A stretch of DNA of 64,000 nt from Sphingobacterium kitahiroshimense (lineage in GTDB: Bacteria; Bacteroidota; Bacteroidia; Sphingobacteriales; Sphingobacteriaceae): positions 930,001 to 994,000 of the forward strand of contig NZ_JAOQNK010000001.1 of the NCBI RefSeq assembly GCF_025961315.1, read 5' to 3'. A program made the translations under genes and the position numbers. The notes below the pieces were generated by a model. The model had not been told where the DNA came from and made no database searches. It saw nothing but the letters and a program-made list of their open reading frames with translations. This document shows, piece by piece, positions 19,526 to 27,341 of the stretch (position 1 is its first letter; the number at the start of each line of letters is the position of its first letter).

Positions 19526-19669
19526 TAAAAACTTAATAAATAATAGCGTTCTACAGTCTTGAATATTAATTATCAAGCACGAGAAATTCAAAATAAATAA
19601 GGGTATAGCTATCGGTTTATTTCAAAATGAGATAGCGAAATAAATAGTCAGAAAGACTAGATGAGGATA

Positions 19670-20044
19670 TTAGCAGCTAGGTGGTCGCAAAATACGATTA
19701 ATACGATTAAAAGTATAATGAGAATGGCGCATATCAAAATTTGTATTTGTCGTATGATCGACAAAAATCGCAGGCATATTAAGCACGGTAGATGGTATTA
19801 AAACAAAGGCTTGCGCTTCCTTTATTTTATTTTCTATATTTTTCTTTTCATCTTCTCGCGCTTTTTTCATTTTCTTCATCAATACACATGTGCCCTTGCA
19901 ATGCAACTGAGGAGCATCTCTATTTTCACAGAGATATTGCGCTATATAATCACGATTGATATAAAAAGCACTTACAACCACGACTCCCCAGCATGCCTGA
20001 AACAGCATGAGGACAGATAGGAAATATAAAAGTACTCTTTTCAT
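19670..20044 (-). CDS. Small CxGxC protein (paralogue 2)
   Basis: 124 residues from the ATG at 20044 (MKRVLLYFLSVLMLFQACWG). The signal-like N-terminus is followed by NRDYIAQYLCENRDAPQLHC, then KGTCVLMKKMKKAREDEKK, closely matching the paralogue at 10449. The end has RILRPPSC, again a double proline near the C-terminus. It lies 145 bp upstream of paralogue 3 on the same strand and may be co-transcribed with it. No named family is known to me. The three cysteines and conserved Lys helix argue for a real, conserved function. Confidence 0.65.
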   Translation of the reverse strand: MKRVLLYFLSVLMLFQACWGVVVVSAFYINRDYIAQYLCENRDAPQLHCKGTCVLMKKMKKAREDEKKNIENKIKEAQAFVLIPSTVLNMPAIFVDHTTNTNFDMRHSHYTFNRINRILRPPSC

Positions 20045-20182
20045 AAAGTTCAAATATACGCTATTTTTAAGCAATTTAGAAACATCTTGACTTAAATCGC
20101 AGTACTTTTTTCATGTACTTCAGTAGATGTTTAAAATCTATATAGCCTACTTCTGAGGCTATATAGATCCTGATCTACGTTG

Positions 20183-21292
20183 TTAATTATCGGACAGAAT
20201 TTGCATCACTAAATTAAAATCTGTACTAAGCATTACTCCTTCTGGAGATTTACTTTCAATAATCAACTTATATGTTCCCTCGTTTAAAGAACTGTTTTTC
20301 TTTACCTGAATGATTCCAGAAGTTTCATCAATAGAAAAAATAGCATTACTATCATTAAAACCATTATCATTTAGAGTGATGGCTTTAATGCTAAATTTGC
20401 CTTTAAACCGTCCAGGATTTACCACCGGGGCATCAGATTTAAAAGAATTACCCAAAGGGATAACAAAACGGTTGTAAATGATCGTTAAGTCAAAGTCCTG
20501 ATAATAGATCCCATAAAACAGTTTAGGTTCTGGCAATATCGATAATTTAAGATCTCTTTCTGCCAATTTATAACCGTTTTTGAAAAGTATTGGTCTCAAA
20601 GTATATACCCATTCTTTCTTTTTATTCGGATCACCAGCTTTATCAGATACCACAATCTGATTATTGACGATATTGACATGCTGATCTTTATTGCCGTATG
20701 AAGGATCAAATTGAAAAATTGCACCTTCCATATTGAAGTTATCCACTACCAGATCAAATGTATTTTGGGGATCGTTGTACAGGCAATATGGAGTCAGTAC
20801 CACTGTGGCATTTGGTTCATTTTTTAAATAAAGCTGAGCAGGGTTTACAACCAGATTAATTTTTTTTGAAAACCCCTTTAAACCATTTTCAGTTTTAGAA
20901 GTAATGATAATAGGGTAATTTTCTGGGATCGTATTCTGAAATTCGGATGAAAACGTATTGTTTGGATATAATTTACCAGAATAAATAAACATCCTTGAAT
21001 GCTCACGATCAAATTTAATTGACTGCTTTACAAGATCCAACAAAGAGTGATCCTTATCGACCTGTTGACCAGGATGGTCGACAGTTATTTCCAACGAAAT
21101 ATCATCGGCGCTATATTCTTCAGGAAGTTGATAAGAAAGGGTGTCACCATAGGTTACGGAAACGCCATCCGGTATAGGTAATGGAGGTAGATAACCATTG
21201 ACTATCGTATCCTTAGTACAGGATATCGCGACTAAACAGAATAGCGTCATTACTCCTAATTTTAATAGCGATAACGTTTTAAGATTGCACAT
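20183..21292 (-). CDS. Hypothetical lipoprotein with cadherin-like repeats
   Basis: 369 residues. Lipoprotein signal ending VAISC (Cys 25) after a hydrophobic stretch. The rest reads as successive beta-sandwich domains; the last one (SIKAITLNDNGFNDSNAIFSIDETSG, then GTYKLIIESKSPEGV) resembles the cadherin-like or surface glycan-binding (DUF4958-type) domains common in Bacteroidota surface lipoproteins. No catalytic motif was seen. It stands alone, upstream of the small CxGxC genes but separated by about 140 bp. Surface binding is inferred only from the architecture. Confidence 0.55.
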   Translation of the reverse strand: MCNLKTLSLLKLGVMTLFCLVAISCTKDTIVNGYLPPLPIPDGVSVTYGDTLSYQLPEEYSADDISLEITVDHPGQQVDKDHSLLDLVKQSIKFDREHSRMFIYSGKLYPNNTFSSEFQNTIPENYPIIITSKTENGLKGFSKKINLVVNPAQLYLKNEPNATVVLTPYCLYNDPQNTFDLVVDNFNMEGAIFQFDPSYGNKDQHVNIVNNQIVVSDKAGDPNKKKEWVYTLRPILFKNGYKLAERDLKLSILPEPKLFYGIYYQDFDLTIIYNRFVIPLGNSFKSDAPVVNPGRFKGKFSIKAITLNDNGFNDSNAIFSIDETSGIIQVKKNSSLNEGTYKLIIESKSPEGVMLSTDFNLVMQILSDN

Positions 21293-21541
21293 TTTTTTTC
21301 AATTAAAAAATAAAAAATAGTTGATTTACGTAAATCAGATTCAATCGCAAAATTAGACGCTTTTGGAGTATATAGATTTCGGTTTTCGTGCACATAGTTT
21401 TATTATTCAAATCGATGTATAGATTGATCAAAAACACATGGAAATAGTCTGTATAAATAGATCATTTAAATAAATAAAACGGCAATTTTCCAACGTATCG
21501 ATGGTACTTGACAACCATATATCCAACCGATGATATATAGA

Positions 21542-21568
21542 AAGGAGCACATGATACATGTGCTCCTT
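21542..21568. terminator. Hairpin terminator
   Basis: 12-bp perfect stem AAGGAGCACATG with a 3-nt loop. No clear gene end is adjacent, so it may belong to a lost gene at 21600-21740. Confidence 0.5.
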
Positions 21569-21765
21569 CTAGCATGAATATACATGCTTATATCTAAAAA
21601 AACAATTGGACATCGCTTAAAGAACTATTATTTGTTCATCGGCAGGTATGATTACTTTATCGACAATCCCCTTATCTTTTACATAGTCAGCCAACGCTTT
21701 TAGAATTAAAATACAGTGATTAATCCCTTCCATGTAAGTCGCAATAATTATAAAAAACACCAGCA

Positions 21766-21795
21766 AAAAGAGTCCATTTTATTGGACCCTTTTTT
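21766..21795 (-). terminator. Hairpin terminator of the isochorismatase-like gene
   Basis: Stem formed by AAAAAGAGTCCA and TGGACCCTTTTTT with one mismatch. Located about 45 bp past the stop at 21839. Confidence 0.6.
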
Positions 21796-21838
21796 TGCGT
21801 TTTATAATCGGTATTGATACTATGTATTGACCGAACAC

Positions 21839-22381
21839 CTATGCTGACAAATATTCTTCAGTATCCTGAATTTTAGCATAGAAAAATGACAATGCCGCTA
21901 GAAAAGCATGATGTACATCAGCAGCTTTTACATGCTGACCATTGATTTCTAGGTCACGAGTTGCACAGGCATCACTGATCACCGTACAATCAAACCCAAA
22001 ATCAAATGCAGCGCGAGTACCAGCATCTACACACATATGGGTCATCATACCTGTAATCACAAGTTCAGTAACATTGTTCTCTTTCAGATATGCTAACAGA
22101 TCAGTGTCACGAAAACTATTTGGATAATGCTTGGTAATTACTTTTTCGCCTTGCAATGGCTTTACATTATCGTGTATTTCAACACCACTGGTACCAGGTG
22201 CAAAAAATGGTGCACCTTCTGGAGATACATGCTGTACATGTACTACAGTCAAGTTCTCTTTTCTAAAGTGCTCAAGCAATTTTTTTGTATTTTCACTAGC
22301 AGGAATAGGGTTAACCAATTCCATAGCACCATTTTCAAAATAATCATTTTGAACGTCTATAATAATCAAAGCTTTACTCAT
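21839..22381 (-). CDS. Cysteine hydrolase, isochorismatase-like family
   Basis: 180 residues from the ATG at 22381 (MSKALIIIDVQNDYF); a longer start at 22408 is less likely. The catalytic triad of the family is visible: Asp in DVQNDYF, Lys in VITKHYPNSF, Cys in MMTHMCVDAGTRAAF. These enzymes hydrolyse amides or vinyl ethers (nicotinamide, isochorismate, ureidoacrylate and others); this gene belongs to the generic small group without a known substrate. Single-gene unit with a hairpin downstream. Cytosolic. Confidence 0.88.
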   Translation of the reverse strand: MSKALIIIDVQNDYFENGAMELVNPIPASENTKKLLEHFRKENLTVVHVQHVSPEGAPFFAPGTSGVEIHDNVKPLQGEKVITKHYPNSFRDTDLLAYLKENNVTELVITGMMTHMCVDAGTRAAFDFGFDCTVISDACATRDLEINGQHVKAADVHHAFLAALSFFYAKIQDTEEYLSA

Positions 22382-22576
22382 AACTATTTTATTTATATTA
22401 TTCTTCAAATTTAACGCTAAACTTAGGTCTAACTTATACCAGAATGAATTATTAAACTACCATTTTGATAAATAAACATTTAACCACAGCATCAGTTAGC
22501 AATTAAAGTATCGGTAATATTCCTGGTTCAATAAAAATAAACGGGCTGAAAAGTATTCTGTTTGGTTAACCAATTT

Positions 22577-22990
22577 TTATTTTAACAGTATAGCCTCTAA
22601 AGAAATATCAATCTTAAGAGCATTGCCGACCGGACACATTTCCTTGGCTTTCTGTGCAAAAACTTGGAACTGTTCTTCAGCTATTGCAGGAATTTTAGCT
22701 TGTAATGTCAAATTGGAATTGCTGATAACATTGTTGCTTATCACCAGCGAAATACTTGTCTCAATAGTGTCGGCAGAAAGTCCGTTTTCTCCGAGGATAT
22801 AAGCCAATGTCATTGTATAACACGAAGCGTGAGCAGAAGCCAGCAATTCTTCCGGATTGCTAAAACTGCCATCATTTTTAGCGTAAGAAGGTTTAAATGC
22901 TATGCTATTCAATTTCGAATTTTCAATATCCAATTGTCCGTTTCCCTGTTTAAAACTTCCTTGCCAAACGGCTTTAACACTTGTTTTCAT
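22577..22990 (-). CDS. OsmC family peroxiredoxin
   Basis: 137 residues. Both peroxidatic cysteines of the OsmC fold are present: SAHASCYTMTLAY and KEMCPVGNALK. It reduces organic hydroperoxides in the cytosol using a dithiol donor. Upstream is a TAACTTTG promoter box (23020-23027) and, 24 bp further, a paired element at 23045-23078 that resembles the shared operator of the 43-52 kb regulon. Two other OsmC proteins are at 45053 and 46327. The broken AraC gene at 23091 was probably its former neighbour regulator. Confidence 0.88.
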   Translation of the reverse strand: MKTSVKAVWQGSFKQGNGQLDIENSKLNSIAFKPSYAKNDGSFSNPEELLASAHASCYTMTLAYILGENGLSADTIETSISLVISNNVISNSNLTLQAKIPAIAEEQFQVFAQKAKEMCPVGNALKIDISLEAILLK

Positions 22991-23019
22991 AAACTTAATT
23001 TTAATAAAATTTTATAGTA

Positions 23020-23078
23020 CAAAGTTACCGGCTCTTAGAATTTCATACAATGGATATTGGGCACATTGTATAGGACAT
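23020..23078 (-). promoter_or_regulatory. OsmC promoter with paired AraC-like operator
   Basis: Reading toward OsmC: half-sites TGTCCTAT and ATATCCAT with CC centres 21 bp apart (GG at 23073-74 and 23052-53 on the plus strand), then 24 bp, then TAACTTTG at 23027-23020. The architecture matches the four sites at 43.9, 46.9, 49.5 and 51.0 kb, although the sequence match is partial. Confidence 0.5.
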
Positions 23079-23090
23079 TTTGCCCATTCT

Positions 23091-23267
23091 TTAGTTTTTG
23101 CTTTGTATTTTTCTAAATTCAATAGGTGATTTTTCTGTTTGTATTTTAAAAAAACGGACAAAATAAGATTGGTCATCATATCCAAGCTGGACAGCAATCT
23201 CCTTTACCGTAAGATCTGTATTGGCAAGCAATCGCGGGGCACAAAATGCGCCCATCATATTTTCCAT
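23091..23267 (-). pseudogene. Truncated AraC regulator fused to an NmrA-like scrap
   Basis: A 58-codon frame from the ATG at 23267. Its first ten or so residues (MENMMGAFCAP) and the upstream codons (IESTIY) copy an internal segment of the NmrA-like protein encoded at 23711-24607 (EPTIYMENMMGAFCAPF). From residue 12 on it is the second HTH of an AraC regulator (DLTVKEIAVQLGYDDQSYFV then RFFKIQTEKSPIEFRK). The sensing domain and first HTH are gone. This looks like a deletion joining a second NmrA-like gene to an AraC gene. It is unlikely to be functional, although the chimeric frame is intact. Confidence 0.75.
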
Positions 23268-23303
23268 ATAGATTGTAGATTCGATTTTAAATTATTTAAG
23301 ATA

Positions 23304-23693
23304 TCACTTACCAAAAAAATCATCATCCACAGACTGGTCATCTGAAAATGTCCAAACCTGAATTATTTTTCCGTCTTTTACTTCGAAAAGGTCAAGACCG
23401 CCCAAATCCATAACTTTAGTTTCCGTTTTTGCGGTAAACCAAACTGGAACTGCAATCAGATTTCCACTTTCCAACATATTTCCGTTGGGTTTCACAACCA
23501 TATTCCCCGATGTGTGACTCATTATGCCCTGAAACATTTGGATAATTTCACTGAGATTATTCTTCAATCCGGCAAACTTATTGTCTCCCGGCTGACACCA
23601 TCTAGTTTCTGGCGTAAATGATGAAAGTGCTTTTTCTAATTCACCCTTGCCCAATGCCTCAAAGTATGATGCAACAACTTCTTTCGCTTCCAT
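23304..23693 (-). CDS. SnoaL/NTF2-like protein
   Basis: 129 residues, no signal peptide. NTF2-like layout: VVASYFEALGKGELEKALSSF, TRWCQPGDNKFAGLKN, and a C-terminal sheet with DLFEVKDGKIIQVWTFSD, which is the typical SnoaL-like ending. Such proteins can be isomerases, cyclases or binding proteins; no active site can be named. It follows the NmrA-like gene by 17 bp and is probably in the same operon, controlled by the divergent HxlR gene. Cytosolic. Confidence 0.75.
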   Translation of the reverse strand: MEAKEVVASYFEALGKGELEKALSSFTPETRWCQPGDNKFAGLKNNLSEIIQMFQGIMSHTSGNMVVKPNGNMLESGNLIAVPVWFTAKTETKVMDLGGLDLFEVKDGKIIQVWTFSDDQSVDDDFFGK

Positions 23694-23710
23694 ATATTGG
23701 AATTTAATAA

Positions 23711-24607
23711 CTATTTAATGAAATAATTTTTATTATCATGAGCCCATTGCGCTAACGAAGTCATTTCCACTGGAAGTTTTTCCAAGATTTCATTCATTTT
23801 CGAATTAAACTTAGGTGGAAATTCAGTTGCGTTCTGAAGATTCTCGTAATATGCTGCAACACTAGCTGCACCTGCTTCTCCCACAAACGGTTTTAATATA
23901 TCACCAAATTCATTAGGTTTTTGAGGATAATACACAATTTCTTCATCTACTCCCTTAGAAAACTGCGTCGCCAGATCATTCCCTTTTAGGTTTTCCATAC
24001 CACTGATTTTGAAAGCATCTGCTTTTAAATCAACATTATAAATAGCTTCAACGACAAAAGCGCTCACATCTCTAGAAGCAATCCACCCAATTGGCATGGC
24101 CTCAGGAGTAGGATAAGCCAATTTTTTCTCATTTGTTATAAACGGTGCACAAAATGCACCCATCATATTTTCCATATAGATAGTAGGTTCGATGATAACA
24201 TAGTCCACTCCACTATTTTTCAAATAATCTCGAACATCCAATTTCACGTCATCTACCGGAGAACCTACTTTTTGAGACTCTAACCAACCACTTGTATTCC
24301 AAACAATTTTACTAACTCCATTTGCTTTCGCTGCATCAATCACATTTTTTGAATATTGTAAACCATCAAATGGATTCGGCAATGAAACAGGAATCATAAA
24401 AGCAATAGCATCAATACCTTGCGTAATTTCTAGGATTTTGGCTGCGTCATTCAGGTTTGCCAATACCGGTGTTGCACCTGCTTGAGTTAATTTTTCAAAA
24501 CTTTTTTCTGAACTGGTCGCAGCAAATACTTCTGCACCTTTTTTCTTCGCTTCGCCAATTACATTGAACTGTTGTGAGCCCGTAGCTCCAAATACTAAAA
24601 TTCTCAT
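23711..24607 (-). CDS. NmrA-like NAD(P)-binding oxidoreductase/sensor
   Basis: 298 residues. N-terminal Rossmann motif GATGSQQFNVIGEAKKKGAE, then a short-chain-dehydrogenase-like fold without a full YxxxK active site (VVWNTSGWLESQK region). NmrA-like proteins bind NAD(P) and act as quinone-type reductases or redox sensors. The first gene of a probable two-gene operon with the NTF2-like gene, divergent from the HxlR gene, with a TAGATTTG promoter box at 24644-24637. Part of its sequence is duplicated in the pseudogene at 23091-23267. Confidence 0.82.
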   Translation of the reverse strand: MRILVFGATGSQQFNVIGEAKKKGAEVFAATSSEKSFEKLTQAGATPVLANLNDAAKILEITQGIDAIAFMIPVSLPNPFDGLQYSKNVIDAAKANGVSKIVWNTSGWLESQKVGSPVDDVKLDVRDYLKNSGVDYVIIEPTIYMENMMGAFCAPFITNEKKLAYPTPEAMPIGWIASRDVSAFVVEAIYNVDLKADAFKISGMENLKGNDLATQFSKGVDEEIVYYPQKPNEFGDILKPFVGEAGAASVAAYYENLQNATEFPPKFNSKMNEILEKLPVEMTSLAQWAHDNKNYFIK

Positions 24608-24667
24608 TTGCTAATATTTTTTTTCTATATCTTGATCAAATCTAATAATTAACTTACTTTTGCACAA

Positions 24668-24702
24668 GTACTTACCAAATAGTTTGGTACTTACCAAATG
24701 GT
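24668..24702. promoter_or_regulatory. Probable HxlR operator
   Basis: GTACTTACCAAAT occurs twice, at 24668-24680 and 24687-24699, 19 bp apart. The first copy overlaps ACCAAA-TAG-TTTGGT, an inverted repeat. It sits between the divergent NmrA-like and HxlR genes. Confidence 0.6.
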
Positions 24703-24720
24703 TAGAATAGCTGAATATCA

Positions 24721-25053
24721 ATGGAAAAAAAATTAAAATCAACTGCTCCTTGTGACGAGAGGTGCCCTGTAAGAGCGTCATTATCTCTGTTGGCTGGAAA
24801 ATGGACACTGATGATCCTGTTTCAGATCAACGAAAATACAGTGCGGTATGGCGAACTAAAAAGAACAGTGACCGGCATCAGTGAAAAGATGCTCATTCAA
24901 GAATTAAATATGCTGGTTGAGAATAAATTGGTGATTAAAAAAGTATATCATCAAGTTCCTCCCAAAGTGGAATATACACTAACCGAATTAGGATTGAAAA
25001 CCCTGCCCATAGTTGATCAACTGGCTCAATTTGGTCTGGAAAATTTAGTTTAA
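24721..25053 (+). CDS. HxlR family transcriptional regulator
   Basis: 110 residues with the winged-helix core SLSLLAGKWTLMILFQINENTVRYGELKRTVTGISEKMLIQELNMLVENKLV. Two cysteines precede it (PCDERCPVRA), as in redox- or aldehyde-sensing HxlR/YodB/HypR types. Divergent from the NmrA-like gene, with the direct/inverted repeat at 24668-24702 between them. It likely represses that operon and itself and responds to electrophiles or quinones; the inducer is inferred. Full length for the family. Confidence 0.88.
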   Translation: MEKKLKSTAPCDERCPVRASLSLLAGKWTLMILFQINENTVRYGELKRTVTGISEKMLIQELNMLVENKLVIKKVYHQVPPKVEYTLTELGLKTLPIVDQLAQFGLENLV

Positions 25054-25193
25054 GAATAAATTTAGAGATCACGACTACCATAGACGGAGCAAAAGGAAGT
25101 AATTTAATTCATTTTTACTAAAAAAAAGACCCCTATGCATGTTTACAATAACAAGTACAGGGATCTTCTCATTTATACATAGTTGATACTAGA

Positions 25194-25958
25194 CTACAAC
25201 TCATAAAATTGTCCATCATCTGGAACCAATACTTTCTCCGAGATATTTTCATCAGCAAGAAACTGCTTTAATTCTCTTCGAGATAATGTATTATGGTTTA
25301 CACCCTCCATATGGCTTACCACCAAAGTTGCCTCAGGAACAGTCTCATGCACCTTTTTGATATCTAGTTTACCCATGATCAATGGGCCACCGCCAACGAA
25401 CTGATTGTCACCTCCGTTTACAACTACAATGTCAGGAGTATGTCTTTCAAGTTCCTGCTGTACTCCTTCATACCAAACTGAATCTGTAATGAAGTACAAT
25501 ATTTTTTCTTCAATGTGCTTCATGACAAATCCATGTACATTTCCTGCTAATTTTAATGTTTCTCCAAATCCGTGCTGGGCCTGGGTCTGAAATAATTGAA
25601 TTCCGTCTATCTCAGTTCCATCAGTAAGTACATCAACATTTGTGAAACCGGCAGATTCAACTTCCTTTTTATCAGCAGCATCCTGAACATAAATTTTTAT
25701 ATGTTTAGGTAGGATTTTTTTTGCAGCATCATCATAATGATCATAATGCAGGTGACTTAAAAATACGGCATCCAGATCTTCTAACAGCTCATCTATTGAT
25801 ACTGGCAGTTCTACTAAAGGGTTATCACGCTCATCACCACTTGCGGGATGTGGAAAAGCAGGTAATGTTCCTTTATCGGATAACATAGGGTCAATTAAAA
25901 ATTTCTTACCACCATAATTAACAACCATTGTTGCATTTCTAATTTGTTGTAATTTCAT
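25194..25958 (-). CDS. MBL-fold metallo-hydrolase (UlaG-like)
   Basis: 254 residues. Metal-binding motif LSHLHYDHYDD (His 69, His 71, Asp 73, His 74), with later His residues in HGFG and VVSHMEGVNH. The ordering of motifs (IRNATMVVNYGGKKFLIDPM near the start) is that of the UlaG/L-ascorbate-6-phosphate lactonase-like group, which is broad. It probably hydrolyses a lactone or phosphoester in the cytosol. Separated by 35 bp from the VOC gene upstream on the same strand, so likely co-transcribed with it. Confidence 0.85.
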   Translation of the reverse strand: MKLQQIRNATMVVNYGGKKFLIDPMLSDKGTLPAFPHPASGDERDNPLVELPVSIDELLEDLDAVFLSHLHYDHYDDAAKKILPKHIKIYVQDAADKKEVESAGFTNVDVLTDGTEIDGIQLFQTQAQHGFGETLKLAGNVHGFVMKHIEEKILYFITDSVWYEGVQQELERHTPDIVVVNGGDNQFVGGGPLIMGKLDIKKVHETVPEATLVVSHMEGVNHNTLSRRELKQFLADENISEKVLVPDDGQFYEL

Positions 25959-25993
25959 ATCAATTTATTTAAATGTGTCCTTCTAATTCTTTT

Positions 25994-26374
25994 CTACTTA
26001 AGTGAGTAAAGTCCAATCGTATTATTTTCACTATCTCTCAAGAGCGCTGAAAAGCCAAAGTGGGGAAGTTGCGTTTTTGAAGCGACAATCTCCACACCTT
26101 TTTCACGGGCTCTGGCCTCTTGGACCGCACAGTCATCGCAATTAAAGTAAATAACAGTTCCATTTGGTGAAGGTTTATTAAACTCCATTTTTACCAATGC
26201 ACCTCCTGCTCCGGGATAGTGATCTTCCCATTCAAACATCTGCATCTGGCTCCCCCCCTTTGAAAGGTCAATAAAGTTTACATCATCAAAAACATACTGG
26301 TAAAAATCCATCGCCCGTTGGATATCTTCGACATATATCTCAAACCAGCCGCCAATATTTCTTCGTGTTTTCAT
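25994..26374 (-). CDS. VOC family (glyoxalase/bleomycin-resistance-like) protein
   Basis: 126 residues. Begins GGWFEIYVEDIQRAMDFYQYVF and ends RDSENNTIGLYSLK, the beta-alpha-beta-beta-beta module pair of the VOC superfamily. Metal-binding His and Glu residues are only partly recognisable, so a specific enzyme cannot be named. Its position next to an MBL hydrolase suggests a role in detoxification of small electrophiles. Full length for a two-module VOC protein. Confidence 0.8.
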   Translation of the reverse strand: MKTRRNIGGWFEIYVEDIQRAMDFYQYVFDDVNFIDLSKGGSQMQMFEWEDHYPGAGGALVKMEFNKPSPNGTVIYFNCDDCAVQEARAREKGVEIVASKTQLPHFGFSALLRDSENNTIGLYSLK

Positions 26375-26543
26375 TATGCTGTTTATAAAATAAAAGATTC
26401 TGTCTACTTCTTAGTTGATATATTGAAAAGCTTAAAATTTAATTCTAACTAATTTACGAACGAGTTTTAATAGTACGGCTTGACCTAAATCAATTTCTAA
26501 TATTGATCTAGGTCAACATTCGATCTATTCGTCAAGGTTCTAG

Positions 26544-27251
26544 CTATTGAAAATCAAATGAAATCTGCAGCTCTTCTTCTTTATTTTCAGCCAGATCATT
26601 AAAAGGTAATTCCTGGCGGATGTCAGCTAAATTTACAATAGACGCAAGACCATCTTTCATAAAGACTGAAACATTCTCCTTATCCACCTGTCTAATAATA
26701 TTTTCCACCCATTCTTTTTTAACAGTAACCTTACCTTTTCTGTTTCCTGTTTCCGGACCTATAACAATCCATTTGATATCGTGCAGGTCAAGCTCTCCTA
26801 GATCATTAAGCAATGGCTCGAATGTGATAAAATAATTTACAGCATTAATATTGCTTCTCAGCGCATCAATTCTTCGTTTTTCATTCTTTGCCGTAATTGT
26901 TGCTCCGATCCATACATTTTTAAGGTCGGTCTGGAAATGAATACGTTCTGGAAATTTCGTAAGAAATATAAAAATGTGCTGTGGAAAATCTTTGATGTAA
27001 TCAAAAACAATTGTTCTCCACTCTTCGTGCCAATCTGAGAAATCACTCATACTTGTCATGAAGTAGATTTGGGATTTCTTAGTTTGCTTGATCTGTTTTA
27101 AACGATGTGGACTGAATTCGGGGATTTCAAAATCAGGAGTAATTTTAAATCTGTTGTTAATTTTTCGTGCATAACAATATACACACCCTGCAGTACATCC
27201 ATTTACTGGATTAAGGGTTTTTATCAACTTACTTATATTAACAATTTCCAT
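26544..27251 (-). CDS. DUF5131 (Gp37/Gp68-like) radical SAM-type protein
   Basis: 235 residues. An N-terminal CTAGCVYC motif (Cys 19, 23, 26; CX3CX2C) binds a 4Fe-4S cluster in radical SAM enzymes. The following text (CYARKINNRF, FMTSMSDFSDW, VWIGATITAKNEKRRIDALR) and FITFEPLLNDLGELDLHDIKWIVIGPETG are typical of DUF5131, also found on phages. The reaction is unknown. It stands alone between the VOC and Crp genes. The cluster motif is strong; the enzyme class is by family membership. Confidence 0.85.
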   Translation of the reverse strand: MEIVNISKLIKTLNPVNGCTAGCVYCYARKINNRFKITPDFEIPEFSPHRLKQIKQTKKSQIYFMTSMSDFSDWHEEWRTIVFDYIKDFPQHIFIFLTKFPERIHFQTDLKNVWIGATITAKNEKRRIDALRSNINAVNYFITFEPLLNDLGELDLHDIKWIVIGPETGNRKGKVTVKKEWVENIIRQVDKENVSVFMKDGLASIVNLADIRQELPFNDLAENKEEELQISFDFQ

Positions 27252-27341
27252 AATAAAAATAAATTTACTTTATTATGCAAATTTACGGACAAGGTTGCTC
27301 ACGCGACGTAGAACCAGATCAAGAAATACTATTGATCCGGA

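Larger units (their letters stand above)
21293..21838. other. Intergenic region with two terminator hairpins
   Basis: Contains the hairpins at 21542-21568 and 21766-21795. A reading from about 21620 to 21740 on the minus strand resembles degenerate coding DNA (DYVKDKGIVDKVIIPADEQ) but has no complete frame. It was not called as a gene. Confidence 0.35.
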
